64,000 nt of DNA, from NCBI GenBank assembly GCA_036702865.1, contig DATNQD010000081.1, positions 1 through 64,000 of the forward strand, read 5' to 3'. Below are positions 1 to 8,727 of this stretch, one piece after another; the first letter of the stretch is position 1, and each line of letters starts with the position of its first letter. Below the pieces are notes generated by a model, which saw nothing but the letters and a program-made list of their open reading frames with translations, did no database searches and was not told where the DNA came from. Position numbers and translations under genes: made by a program. This DNA is from Trichocoleus sp. Lineage in GTDB: Bacteria; Cyanobacteriota; Cyanobacteriia; Elainellales; Elainellaceae.

Positions 1-150
1 ATCTGCCCATCGCTCGACATCGTCAGTTGAAATTGGAGTCGCAGTTGTTGCCAGAATAGATTGATATGAAAGCGTCACAAAAAATACTTGTATCTCCTGT
101 TGTATCTCTATTCTAGCCGATCTACAACTGTAGTACTAGGAGGGTTCACC

Positions 151-2799
151 ATGGGAGAATTGCGGCAGAAATGGGTGCGCTTGACGCAAAATGTAAGGAC
201 AGAGAGGATAACCGGAAAAAATCCTCCTGAAGTTGAAAATCAAAATACCACAAACCGTCTCAAGGGTTTTTCAAGTCCGATCGCCCCAGCCTTCTCTTGT
301 CCTATGCCCATTGAACTCAACCCATCCCATTCAGAAATTCTGATCCACCGCCACCAAAGCCTTCAGCGTCTATACCATGGTCTCCGTCCCGGACAGCAGC
401 GTATGGCAGATTGGCAAACTGGCTCTCTCGCAGTTTCTGCTGTTCCTGGTTCTGGCAAATCTACCGGGATGGCAATTGCCGCCGCAATTTTGCTGGCAAA
501 ACGGTATTTGGGGCATCTAGAAGACGCAGGCATGAGGATCGGGGGGCAGGAGACAGAGACCAGCGCCACCACGGAACAGGCTGATTATCCATCACCGAAT
601 TCATCACTGATTAGTGGCGATCGATTCCCCAATTCTCCTGCCCTCCCCGCCGGACAACTGCTGCTTGTCACCTTTACTCGTTCTGCGGTTGCCAACCTGA
701 AAGGAAAAATTCGGCAGTATTTGCGCGAGTTGTCTTTGCCAGCGCAGGGGTTCATGGTTTATACGCTGCATGGATTAGCGTTGAACATCGCGACGCGGCA
801 TCCAGAGCTTTCGGGGCTGAACCTCGATCGCCTCATGCTCGTTTCACCAAACCAGAGCAACCGTTTGATCCGGACTTGTGTAGAACAGTGGATTGGGGCA
901 AATCAGCAGACCTACCAGCGATTGCTGGAGGGACGACAGTTTGACGGCGAGGAAACAGAGCGACTGCGCCGAGAATCTGTCTTGCGAACGGAGGTTTTGC
1001 CAGAACTGGCTTACACCGTAATTCATGAGGCGAAGAGTTCTGGACTGATGCCCGATGACTTGCGCGAACTGAGCCAAAGTGCCCGATCGTTGAGCGATGC
1101 CCAAGATTACGAGGTTTTGTCGATCGCGGCTGGACTGTACGATCGTTATCAAGCTCTGCTGCAATTGCGCGGCTTCATTGACTACGACGACATGATTTTG
1201 GCAGCGCTGCGCGTCCTAGAAAAAGAGAATGCCCGTCAACTTTGGCAATCCCAAATTTACGCCGTTTTTGAAGACGAAGCACAAGACTCCTCTCCTCTGC
1301 AAACCCGCCTGCTGGAAATTCTGGCAGCAAGCCCCGCTGACCCCGATCGATCCCTCAACCTCGTCCGCGTTGGCGACCCCAATCAAGCGATCAACTCCAC
1401 GTTCACACCTGCTGATCCGTCCTTCTTCCGAGAATTTTGCGAACGCTGTGAAACGACCGGACAGCTTGCCGAAATGGATCAAGCCGGACGCAGTAGCCCA
1501 ATCATCATCCGAGCTGCTAACTTTATGCTGGATTGGGTTAATCAGCGGTATGGGCAAGGGTCAGGAGGCAGGAATCAGGGGGCAAAAAATTCTCCGAGTC
1601 TTATTCCCTTCCGCTCTCAGCACATTCACCCTGTCGAACCCGGCGATCCACAGCCTGATGCCAATCCTGCCTCAGAGGGCATGGGGTTAGAGATTCGCTT
1701 TCCAGCAGATACGTATCACACCGTTGATTTAATTGCCCGGCGGGTTGGGTCGTTGCTCACACAATATCCGGACGCAAGAGCAGCGATTTTGGTGCGGGAG
1801 AATCGACAGGGGCGGTTTATTGCAGAACGATTGCGCTATCCGCAGCAATTTGGGGTGGAAACAGACCTGGGGCAGTTAGGCATTCCGGTTTACGACGTGG
1901 GTGAACGCGATCGTCATTCTCACATTCCGGCTGAAGTGCTGTCGCTCTTGCAATTCCTCGATCGTCCTCATTCTCCTGATTCCCTCAAAGCAGCTTTGCA
2001 AGTGTTGGTCGATCGCCAACTCATCCCAACCCAAGACTTAAACCTTTTGGTCAGCTTACCAGAACAGTTTCTCTATCCGGGGCCGCTCGATCTGCCGCAG
2101 ACAGAACCTGTTCTCCAGGCACGTCGCTACTGTACGGGGCTACTGCGGGCAAAGTTAGAACTGCCACATTTCCAGCTCATTCCGTTTTTAGCAATGACCT
2201 TGCAGTATGAACAGGTCGAACTGGCAACTGCCGATAAACTTGCAGAACGGATTGCTCAACAAACCACAGCAAACCCTTCTCTCTCCGCCATGATTGAAGT
2301 GTTAAGCGAAATTGTTCGATCGGAGCGGTTTGAACCCGTCGAAACGGATGACCCGGAAGAACGCTACATTCGCTCCAAGCAACTGACCATTATCACGATG
2401 CACAAAGCCAAGGGGTTGGACTGGGACTTCGTCTTTATTCCTTTTCTACACGAACAGCTCATTCCGGGAAGCCTGCGTACCCTACCCCAATCCAGTTTTT
2501 TAGGAGACTTTACCCTTGCAGAAGTTGCCAGAGCCCAGATTCGATCGAGCATTCACGGCGAATATCCGATTCCAGACATGGTGACAGCCTGGGAACGCGC
2601 CGGACAGCTCAAAGTAGCAGAAGAATTTCGCTTACTCTATGTCGCGATGACTCGTGCCAAACGACTGCTCTGGATGTCTGCCGCCCGTAAAGCCCCGTTT
2701 GTCTGGAGCAAGCCTGACAATTTGCAAGATCAGGTGGCTTGTCCGATATTACCTGCCCTTTGCCGGGAGTTTCCAGCGGCGGTAATGAGTAATGGGTAA
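151..2799 (+). CDS. UvrD/Rep-type superfamily 1A DNA helicase
   Basis: This is an ATP-dependent 3'-5' DNA helicase of the UvrD/PcrA/Rep family, 882 residues, acting in the cytoplasm in DNA repair or replication restart. Visible motifs in order: Walker A (PGSGKST, about residue 100), motif Ia (LVTFTRSAV), Walker B DEAQD (about 375), motif III (GDPNQAI, about 408), motif V (TMHKAKGLDWD, about 750) and motif VI (LLYVAMTRAKR, about 831), so it looks catalytically intact. The ATG at 151 is preceded by AGGAGGG at 138-144, a strong ribosome site; an in-frame upstream start at 88 lacks one. Odd features: about 50 extra residues sit between Walker A and motif Ia, and another low-complexity stretch lies near residues 470-500; both are encoded by G-rich repeat-like DNA. 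The last codons run into a heptad repeat. The family call is secure, the exact orthology is not. Confidence 0.9.
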   Translation: MGELRQKWVRLTQNVRTERITGKNPPEVENQNTTNRLKGFSSPIAPAFSCPMPIELNPSHSEILIHRHQSLQRLYHGLRPGQQRMADWQTGSLAVSAVPGSGKSTGMAIAAAILLAKRYLGHLEDAGMRIGGQETETSATTEQADYPSPNSSLISGDRFPNSPALPAGQLLLVTFTRSAVANLKGKIRQYLRELSLPAQGFMVYTLHGLALNIATRHPELSGLNLDRLMLVSPNQSNRLIRTCVEQWIGANQQTYQRLLEGRQFDGEETERLRRESVLRTEVLPELAYTVIHEAKSSGLMPDDLRELSQSARSLSDAQDYEVLSIAAGLYDRYQALLQLRGFIDYDDMILAALRVLEKENARQLWQSQIYAVFEDEAQDSSPLQTRLLEILAASPADPDRSLNLVRVGDPNQAINSTFTPADPSFFREFCERCETTGQLAEMDQAGRSSPIIIRAANFMLDWVNQRYGQGSGGRNQGAKNSPSLIPFRSQHIHPVEPGDPQPDANPASEGMGLEIRFPADTYHTVDLIARRVGSLLTQYPDARAAILVRENRQGRFIAERLRYPQQFGVETDLGQLGIPVYDVGERDRHSHIPAEVLSLLQFLDRPHSPDSLKAALQVLVDRQLIPTQDLNLLVSLPEQFLYPGPLDLPQTEPVLQARRYCTGLLRAKLELPHFQLIPFLAMTLQYEQVELATADKLAERIAQQTTANPSLSAMIEVLSEIVRSERFEPVETDDPEERYIRSKQLTIITMHKAKGLDWDFVFIPFLHEQLIPGSLRTLPQSSFLGDFTLAEVARAQIRSSIHGEYPIPDMVTAWERAGQLKVAEEFRLLYVAMTRAKRLLWMSAARKAPFVWSKPDNLQDQVACPILPALCREFPAAVMSNG

Positions 2800-2899
2800 T
2801 GGGTAGTGGGGCAGACCTTAACGTCAAGTAACAGATCTCCCATCCCCCGATCGCCCTGATCTAGAGTGGATGCAGTAATGATGCGAGGAGAATTCGATC

Positions 2900-3502
2900 G
2901 TGAAAGACCGAGACTATACATTGATCATCGACAAAAGCGGCAGTATGTCCACGCCTGATCAGAGAGGTGGCAGAACCCGCTGGATTGAAGCACAAGAATC
3001 AACACTGGCACTGGCTCGGAAATGTGAACAGTTTGATCCAGACGGCATCACGGTTTATGTCTTTTCTGGACGCTTCCGCCGCTATGAAGATGTGACTGCC
3101 AGCAAAGTTGAGCAGATTTTTGTGGAAAACGATCCATCTGGCACAACGAATCTGGCAAGCGTGCTGCAAGATGCCACTGAAAATTACTTCAAACGTAAAG
3201 CTGCCGGACAAACGAAACCCCAAGGCGAAACCGTTTTGGTGATCACGGATGGTGAACCGGACGATCGCAAAGCCGTGATGGAAGTCATCGTCAATGCGAC
3301 GCGCAAAATGGAGCGAGACGAAGAACTCGCCATTTCCTTTGTCCAGGTTGGGACAGATGCCCAGGCTACTAAATTTTTGAAAGCTCTGGACGATCAGCTA
3401 ACCAGCGTTGGGGCAAAATTTGATATCTGCGATACAGTGACGATCGATGAAATGGGCGACATGAGCTTGGCGGATGTGTTGCTGAGTGCAATTAGTGACT
3501 GA
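2900..3502 (+). CDS. von Willebrand factor A (VWA) domain protein
   Basis: A 200-residue protein that is almost entirely one VWA domain. The metal-ion-dependent adhesion site is complete: DKSGSMS near residue 11 (the DxSxS motif), a Thr in GTTNLAS near residue 88 and Asp in VITDGEPDD near residue 116. There is no signal peptide or membrane segment, so it should be cytosolic, like the TerY-type VWA proteins that act with phosphatases or AAA chaperones. The start is GTG at 2900 with GAGGAG at 2885-2890. It follows the helicase by 100 bases and precedes the Slr1339-family gene on the same strand. No MoxR-type partner is in the window, so its substrate is unknown. Confidence 0.85.
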   Translation: MKDRDYTLIIDKSGSMSTPDQRGGRTRWIEAQESTLALARKCEQFDPDGITVYVFSGRFRRYEDVTASKVEQIFVENDPSGTTNLASVLQDATENYFKRKAAGQTKPQGETVLVITDGEPDDRKAVMEVIVNATRKMERDEELAISFVQVGTDAQATKFLKALDDQLTSVGAKFDICDTVTIDEMGDMSLADVLLSAISD

Positions 3503-3617
3503 GGGGTATAGTGGCTGAGGGATAAAAGGACGCAACGCAACTTGCAAATTACCCGCTTCCCAATTCATTCAATCTAAGTAATCATGGAATAAGGTAGTTC
3601 AAAGAACTCAACCTGAC

Positions 3618-4193
3618 ATGACAGACTCGATCGATGATCTTTTGGCTCAGGTAAAGGCTCAATATGGTGATGAGGTGAATCAGGTGAAGCAGTCACCGTT
3701 GCCTCAGTCCCTGCCAACTGCGCCTCCGATTCAGTCTGCTGCCCAGGAAACCTCCCAACCATCAGGATCGTCGCCTAAGTCGTTAGATAGCCTTCTGGCT
3801 GAGCTGGAAGGCAAACCTGCTCCTCTGCCTCCATCAGGATCGATGCAGTTGTCTCAACCGGCGATCGATCAAAAAAGTTATTTACCCACACCTTTACCCG
3901 CAACAAATCTGGCTGCTGATCCGTTACTGACACAGCTAAAAGCAAAATATAGCGAACTCGATCGCGCCGCAGAGCTAGAACAGCAAAAACAGCGCGAAGC
4001 AGAGCAACGTCGCCAGGAGAAGCTCCGCCAGCAGCAACAGGCAACTTCCATAAAACGGGCAGAAGAATGGCTTAAAACCCTTGATTCAAAAGGTGGAGAA
4101 GGAGCCTGGTTTGAAGAATTTGCCGCTAAATATTCTTCTCGAATTGAAGCCGCGATCGACTATCTGGGCTTGAATCACGAAAAGCAATCCTGA
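3618..4193 (+). CDS. Slr1339-family salt-stress-associated protein
   Basis: A 191-residue acidic, Gln/Pro-rich protein matching the cyanobacterial family named after Synechocystis Slr1339, described as induced by salt stress. The N-terminus MTDSIDDLLAQVKAQY and the C-terminal block (EEWLKTLD... GAWFEEFAAKY) are the family hallmarks; the middle is low complexity, then a charged coiled coil rich in Glu/Gln/Arg (about residues 112-150). No signal peptide or membrane segment is present. The molecular function of the family is not known. The gene follows the VWA gene by 115 bases and is convergent with the exported protein downstream. Recognition is from memory of the family's ends and architecture. 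Confidence 0.75.
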   Translation: MTDSIDDLLAQVKAQYGDEVNQVKQSPLPQSLPTAPPIQSAAQETSQPSGSSPKSLDSLLAELEGKPAPLPPSGSMQLSQPAIDQKSYLPTPLPATNLAADPLLTQLKAKYSELDRAAELEQQKQREAEQRRQEKLRQQQQATSIKRAEEWLKTLDSKGGEGAWFEEFAAKYSSRIEAAIDYLGLNHEKQS

Positions 4194-4224
4194 TTTGGGT
4201 ATCAGTGAAAGGTTTGAAAGCAAA

Positions 4225-4641
4225 TTATTGGGGTGATTGAGGTAGCACAACGGCTCTTCCCTCAAACGTACAGCCCGATCGCGAACTGACCATCATTTGC
4301 AGCTTAAAATTGCCGTCCGAGTCGAGCGATACCGGAGTTTGGTCATAGGCAACTAAATTCCAAGGTGAAAGCGTTTGCGAGTTAAGGCTGCTTGCTGCTG
4401 TCACGACCCCATCTTGATCCAGGCTCAAAATCGATTGCCCCATCTCATCCACAATTAGCAAGTCTGCTCCCTGCTCACTGGGTTCTAGCAGCGCAAACAA
4501 CATCGATCGACTGTTGCTGTATGAGCCATCTACCGCCGCACAACTGACCGTTCCCACAGATTCGATCGCTTGTGCCGGAGCCGCAACGATTGGCAACACC
4601 AACAGCCCGATCGCTCCAACAGCCCACCACGTCCTAAACAT
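4225..4641 (-). CDS. Exported protein of unknown function
   Basis: About 138 residues starting at ATG 4641, which has GAAGG upstream. The first residues (MFRTWWAVGAIGLLVLPIVA followed by APAQA) form a typical Sec signal peptide with an AxA cleavage site, so the product is periplasmic or thylakoid-lumenal. The mature part, with two cysteines (SCAAVDG near the start and SGCTFEG near the end) that could pair, resembles a small beta-rich domain. I do not recognise the family. It lies directly behind mutY; an in-frame TTG at 4698 would overlap the mutY stop but would put 19 unlikely residues ahead of the signal peptide. Confidence 0.7.
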   Translation of the reverse strand: MFRTWWAVGAIGLLVLPIVAAPAQAIESVGTVSCAAVDGSYSNSRSMLFALLEPSEQGADLLIVDEMGQSILSLDQDGVVTAASSLNSQTLSPWNLVAYDQTPVSLDSDGNFKLQMMVSSRSGCTFEGRAVVLPQSPQ

Positions 4642-4694
4642 ATTCTTCGCCTTCAACGAATTTCTTGTGGAATGGGCATTTTGCCCGCCCTTTA

Positions 4695-5837
4695 TCAAGC
4701 CTGCCCGTTTTGCCGGATTGCGTCAATAATCTGCACATTCGCTTTGGGAAAGGGAAATTGATCGAGTTCTGCAACTTCAACCCAGCGCACTTCATCACAC
4801 TCGATCGGCTGTGGCTCTCCGCTGACATAGCGGCAGTGATGCACATTCAGCGTGACTCGAAAATGGGTGTAGGTATGGTCAATGGTGATTAGCCGATCGC
4901 CTACTGCAATTTCAATGCCAATTTCTTCCTGAATCTCGCGGGCAATGCAGGCTTCTACAGTTTCTCCGGGTTCAATTTTGCCGCCCGGAAATTCCCACAA
5001 TCCACCGAGTAGACCCTGCTGTGGACGGCGATCGATCAAAATCTGCCCCTGCTCATTCCAGATCACAGCCACGCCAATTTGCCTGTGCGGAATGGGGGTA
5101 CGGGTTTCGGAGACAGGGAGTTCGTTTTGCATATGGGTTTGATGAGCGAGACAGTAAGTTCTCCAGGGACAAAGCAGACAAGCCGGATTTTTGGGAGTAC
5201 AAATTGTTGCCCCTAAATCCATAAGTGCCTGATTGAAATCACGCGATTCCTGTGGGTCGAGCAAGTCAGCCGACAATTGCCACAGTTGCTTGAGCGCCCG
5301 ATTCGGAGGAACCTTGAGTGCAGACAATCGCGCCAGCACTCGTTTTACATTACCATCTAGAATCGGTACAGGCAGATTAAACGCCGCACTGAGAATGCCG
5401 CCTGCGGTCGTCTGTCCAATTCCTGGCAAGGACATCGCTGCTGTCAGATCTGCCGGAAACTGACCCTCATACTTTTGCACAATTTCTTGCGCTGCCCGAT
5501 GCAAATTTCTGGCGCGAGCATAATAGCCTAAGCCCTGCCAGGCTTTTAAGACCTGCTGCTGATCGGCTGCCGCTAATGCCACGATCGTCGGAAACAAAGT
5601 CAGCCAGCGATCGTAATAGGGCATCACAGTTTTCACCTGGGTCTGCTGGAGCATAATCTCCGAGATCCAGATAGCATAAGGATCACGAGTGCGTCGCCAG
5701 GGTAGATCGCGCCCCGATTCGCCATACCAGTTCAGCAAAGCCTGACGCAGCTCAGATATAGCAAAACTCGGTAGATTGATCGCCTGATCCACCGAGTCTG
5801 AGTTATGAGTTAGTGTCATCAAATCACTCAAGGGCAC
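4695..5837 (-). CDS. mutY: A/G-specific adenine DNA glycosylase MutY
   Basis: Base-excision repair enzyme that removes adenine mispaired with 8-oxoguanine. The helix-hairpin-helix glycosylase domain comes first, with the catalytic Glu in SEIMLQQTQV, the hairpin LPGIGQTTAGG and the Asp in PILDGNVKRV. A [4Fe-4S] cluster loop of spacing C-x6-C-x2-C-x5-C follows (CTPKNPACLLCPWRTYC). The C-terminal third is a Nudix-like domain with an intact Nudix signature (GGKIEPGE... REIQEEIG), as in full-length MutY proteins. Length, about 380 residues, is normal. The longest start is GTG at 5837; an ATG at 5819 is six codons inside and equally plausible, since neither has a good ribosome site. Confidence 0.95.
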   Translation of the reverse strand: MPLSDLMTLTHNSDSVDQAINLPSFAISELRQALLNWYGESGRDLPWRRTRDPYAIWISEIMLQQTQVKTVMPYYDRWLTLFPTIVALAAADQQQVLKAWQGLGYYARARNLHRAAQEIVQKYEGQFPADLTAAMSLPGIGQTTAGGILSAAFNLPVPILDGNVKRVLARLSALKVPPNRALKQLWQLSADLLDPQESRDFNQALMDLGATICTPKNPACLLCPWRTYCLAHQTHMQNELPVSETRTPIPHRQIGVAVIWNEQGQILIDRRPQQGLLGGLWEFPGGKIEPGETVEACIAREIQEEIGIEIAVGDRLITIDHTYTHFRVTLNVHHCRYVSGEPQPIECDEVRWVEVAELDQFPFPKANVQIIDAIRQNGQA

Positions 5838-5886
5838 TGCTTAATTCAGGGGGAATGTAACCCCCATTGCAGCTTATTGTCACAAA

Positions 5887-6228
5887 TTATTCAGCGTCTA
5901 GAGAGCCTGCATCAGCAGATTGGAGCGATCGTTCCATATGCATCCGCTGCTCTGCAGTTCTCAGGAAATAGCCGCCCATCATGGCAGATGCCAGCAGCCG
6001 ACCCAGATCTTCACGGCTCGTTGTAATGGTTACATCAAAATGATCAGGGGGCAGCCCGCCAAGTAACCCAATAATGTTGCGCTCCATCACCTGAAGCACT
6101 TCAGTAGAGTCTGGTTTTGAGAGATGCGCGACAGTCTCTGGACTCATGGACTGAACATATTGCCACAGCAGATTGTTATTTCCGCTACCTTCAAAAAACT
6201 CTGAAACTCTTCTCGTTGCGTCGTTCAC
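5887..6228 (-). CDS. DUF760 family protein
   Basis: A 113-residue protein of the DUF760 family, found in cyanobacteria and plant plastids. The diagnostic blocks are LLWQYVQSMSPETVAHL, VMERNIIGLLGGLP and LGRLLASAMMGGYFLRTAEQR. It is soluble, probably all-helical, with no signal peptide. The start is GTG at 6228, supported by GAGGT 9-13 bases upstream; the ATG at 6258 lacks this. Function is unknown; some plant members are linked to chloroplast regulation, which I would not transfer. It is followed on the same strand by mutY. Confidence 0.8.
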   Translation of the reverse strand: MNDATRRVSEFFEGSGNNNLLWQYVQSMSPETVAHLSKPDSTEVLQVMERNIIGLLGGLPPDHFDVTITTSREDLGRLLASAMMGGYFLRTAEQRMHMERSLQSADAGSLDAE

Positions 6229-6520
6229 GTTGAGAACCTCGCTCAAACAGCAATTCAATTTGCTCGATGTCCCTAATGTAACAAGCTCTACACGATTGGT
6301 GGAGTGGGCAGAACCGAACTAAGGGGATGAGGTTTCTCACCTGATCTACTCTATAGCGTATAGCGGCTCTATAACGAGTCAGAAGGATGAGCGATGCAAG
6401 AACTTTATTCAGCAATACCTCTGGACGACGTTCAAGGAAACCAAAATCTTCTGGGCAAAGGTTCTAGAGTGGAGATATTGCAGTAGCTCAACTTATCCTC
6501 ACTCCCTCCCCCCCTGCTCT

Positions 6521-6748
6521 ATGTCTGAGTTTCATCATCACATCGTCCCAATCCCCCAAGCCGATGTTGCCGAAATCTTCACGGTCTACCAGACCAGCCA
6601 TGCCTTTTATGAGGAAGTTCAATCGCGCCAAGCCTGGGAAGACCATTGTGCCTGGTATGCCGAACTTGCAGAGCAACACCGCCGAGATCTCGCAAAAATG
6701 CAACGAGAAATCAATATTATTAGCTGGTTCTACGGTAGAAAACGGTGA
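6521..6748 (+). CDS. Small conserved-looking hypothetical protein
   Basis: A 75-residue reading frame rich in aromatic and charged residues (FYEEVQSRQAWEDHCAWYAEL, then a helix-forming EQHRRDLAKMQREI and the end WFYGRKR). Composition and codon use look like real coding DNA, and the predicted fold is a pair of amphipathic helices. There is no convincing ribosome site ahead of the ATG (CCCCTGCTCT). I do not recognise a family. It stands alone between the DUF760 gene and the solute-binding-protein relic. Confidence 0.55.
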   Translation: MSEFHHHIVPIPQADVAEIFTVYQTSHAFYEEVQSRQAWEDHCAWYAELAEQHRRDLAKMQREINIISWFYGRKR

Positions 6749-6762
6749 GCCTACTTGTAAGC

Positions 6763-7026
6763 CTAGTTGGTTCGCTGCCACAGTCGTAGAATTTCGCCCA
6801 ACGCTTGGCGATCGGGTGTTGGCATGACTTTAGGCGGAATTACGATTGCACTCGGAACATTACTGGCTCCAGGGATTCCCTGCAACAGTTCGCAGATCAA
6901 TCGAGGCATTGACCGGGCGCAAGCCATATTGCACGAAGACCGTTTGCTGCTCTGGTTCGGTCAGAAATGCGAGAAATTTCCGCGCTGCTTCTGCTGTGCC
7001 AACCCCCAAGGAATAGCTTCACTTCA
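6763..7026 (-). pseudogene. Relic of the C-terminus of an extracellular solute-binding protein
   Basis: On the minus strand directly behind the cysS stop, one frame reads SYSLGVGTAEAARKFLAFL, then TEPEQQTVFVQYGLRPVN and ASIDLRTVAGNPWSQ before a stop; shifting frame at that point gives GIPGASNVPSAIVIPPK and PDRQALGEILRLWQRTN before TAG at 6763-6765. Together these match the last 80 or so residues of ABC-type periplasmic solute-binding proteins (helix AARKFLxFL, EQQ, YGLRPVN, final LGEIxRLWQR). There is no start codon, a frameshift breaks it, and a stop lies in frame at the upstream end. I read it as a decayed gene remnant rather than a functional CDS. Confidence 0.7.
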
Positions 7027-7037
7027 GCCAATCTGGA

Positions 7038-8519
7038 TTAATCGCGAATCCATTCTGTCACGCCGCCTGCTTTATCGATCAGCAAAATTCCCTGTGCCTT
7101 TAGCTCCTCACGAATGCGATCGGCTTCGGCAAAGTTTTTTGCCTTTTTTGCGTCCTGACGCTGCTGAATAAAAGCCTCAATTTCGGCATCGCTAACTCCG
7201 ATCGCGTTGGCTTCAGCTTCCGGTTTGGCTTCCAGCCCAAGCACCTGCGCTAAGCAGACTAGCGTTTGCCACTGTTCACGTAGAGTTTGAGCCTCGCCTA
7301 CAATCTTGCCTTCATGCGTCAGACGGTTTCCCTCTTTTTGCAGGTCTTTCGCCAGATCAAATAAAACTGCCAACGCGCCAGAGGTATTAACGTCATCATC
7401 CATTGCTATCTGGAACTGCTTGACCGCCTCACTATCCGAAGGGATTCGCATTGCTGCTGGATCACCAAACGACGAGTCTGCGGTATCTGTCCAGCCAAGC
7501 TGCTGACCGTACTTATAGCCAAACAGTAGCCCTTCAGTCAGGGTCTTCCAGGCATTCTCCGCTGAAATTAAGCCCTCTTCGGTAAAGTCAAGCGGTTTAC
7601 GATATTGTGCCTGCAATAGAAACAGCCGCACTGCCATTGGATCAGGCGCATTCGGCGAATCCAGAAGCGATCGAACCGTCGTAAAGTTACCCAGCGACTT
7701 CGACATCTTTTCGCCGCTGACGTTGAGCATCCCGTTATGCAGCCAATATCGTGCTAGAGGATGCCCGGTGACTGCCTCTGACTGAGCAATCTCGTTTTCA
7801 TGATGGGGGAAAATTAAATCTGCACCACCCATGTGAATGTCGATCGTCTCTCCCAGTCCATCGCGCACCATTGCCGAGCATTCAATGTGCCAACCAGGAC
7901 GCCCTGATCCCCAGTCAGATTCCCAGGCAGGTTCTCCCGGCTTCGCTGCTTTCCAGAGCGCAAAGTCAAACGGATCTTTTTTCTTTTGAGCATCGGGGTC
8001 AGCTTCAACCCGACCACTTGCGCCCGCCTGCATCTCTTCTAGCCTGCGTCCAGACAACTTGCCATATTGGGAAAAGTTTCGCACGCTGTAGTAGACATCG
8101 CCTTCGGCAGCATAGGCAAAGCCTTTTTGCTCTAGTTCATGAATCAGTCGCTTGATCCCGTCTAGGGTATGGGTCGCACGCGGATACTCGTCTGCATCCA
8201 GAATATTGAGCCGCCGCATGTCCTCAAAGTAGGCATCAGTATAGCGATCGGCAACCGCTTGCATGGTCGAGCCTTCTTCTCGCGCTTTGTTGAGAATCTT
8301 GTCGTCGATGTCGGTGAAGTTCTGCACGTACCGCACTTCATAGCCGCGCCAGCGCAAATATCGTCGTAGGGTGTCCCAGACAACATAGGTTCGCGCATGA
8401 CCCAGGTGGCTGTAGTTATACACCGTGACACCGCAGCAATACATCTTCACCTTACCGGGTTCGATCGGCTCAAAGGGTTCCTTCTGTCGAGTGAGAGTGT
8501 TGTACAGCGATAGAGTCAT
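7038..8519 (-). CDS. cysS: Cysteine--tRNA ligase
   Basis: Cytosolic class I aminoacyl-tRNA synthetase that charges tRNA-Cys. The 493-residue length is normal. The HIGH-type motif is HLGH in NYSHLGHARTYVVWD; zinc ligands are present in MYCCGV, WHIECSAM and FPHHENE; the KMSKS loop is EKMSKSLGN. The C-terminal anticodon-binding region ends in KAQGILLIDKAGG. The ATG at 8519 opens the canonical MTLSLYNTLTRQKE. The gene runs alone and is followed by a decayed solute-binding-protein fragment. Confidence 0.97.
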   Translation of the reverse strand: MTLSLYNTLTRQKEPFEPIEPGKVKMYCCGVTVYNYSHLGHARTYVVWDTLRRYLRWRGYEVRYVQNFTDIDDKILNKAREEGSTMQAVADRYTDAYFEDMRRLNILDADEYPRATHTLDGIKRLIHELEQKGFAYAAEGDVYYSVRNFSQYGKLSGRRLEEMQAGASGRVEADPDAQKKKDPFDFALWKAAKPGEPAWESDWGSGRPGWHIECSAMVRDGLGETIDIHMGGADLIFPHHENEIAQSEAVTGHPLARYWLHNGMLNVSGEKMSKSLGNFTTVRSLLDSPNAPDPMAVRLFLLQAQYRKPLDFTEEGLISAENAWKTLTEGLLFGYKYGQQLGWTDTADSSFGDPAAMRIPSDSEAVKQFQIAMDDDVNTSGALAVLFDLAKDLQKEGNRLTHEGKIVGEAQTLREQWQTLVCLAQVLGLEAKPEAEANAIGVSDAEIEAFIQQRQDAKKAKNFAEADRIREELKAQGILLIDKAGGVTEWIRD

Positions 8520-8727
8520 GGGTTTGCCAGGGATGAAGAGTCAGCAATCAGAGGTGAGGAAACGGCACAAAAGATCATCAAACTTTCATCCTTCATCTTT
8601 TGTCCCTCATCCTTCCTTAAGAAATCAGCAATAATAGGGATCAATACCACGCGCAACAGCCAGCATTCCAGAAAGGGATGCCGCTTTGCAACCCCTCTCT
8701 CTATTCTGACGTTTTCTCTTACGGGCT

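Noticed and set aside
3-59. A plus-strand frame reading LPIARHRQLKLESQLLPE and a stop at the left edge, possibly the end of an upstream gene.
   Set aside because: Only 18 codons are visible, other frames are also open for part of the stretch, and nothing identifies a family.
6767-7171. A 134-codon plus-strand frame over the cysS end.
   Set aside because: It is antisense to the end of cysS and to the solute-binding-protein relic, has no ribosome site and shows no domain.
8520-8727. Zur operator upstream of the CobW-family gene.
   Set aside because: No TGATAAT-type palindrome resembling cyanobacterial Zur boxes was found.
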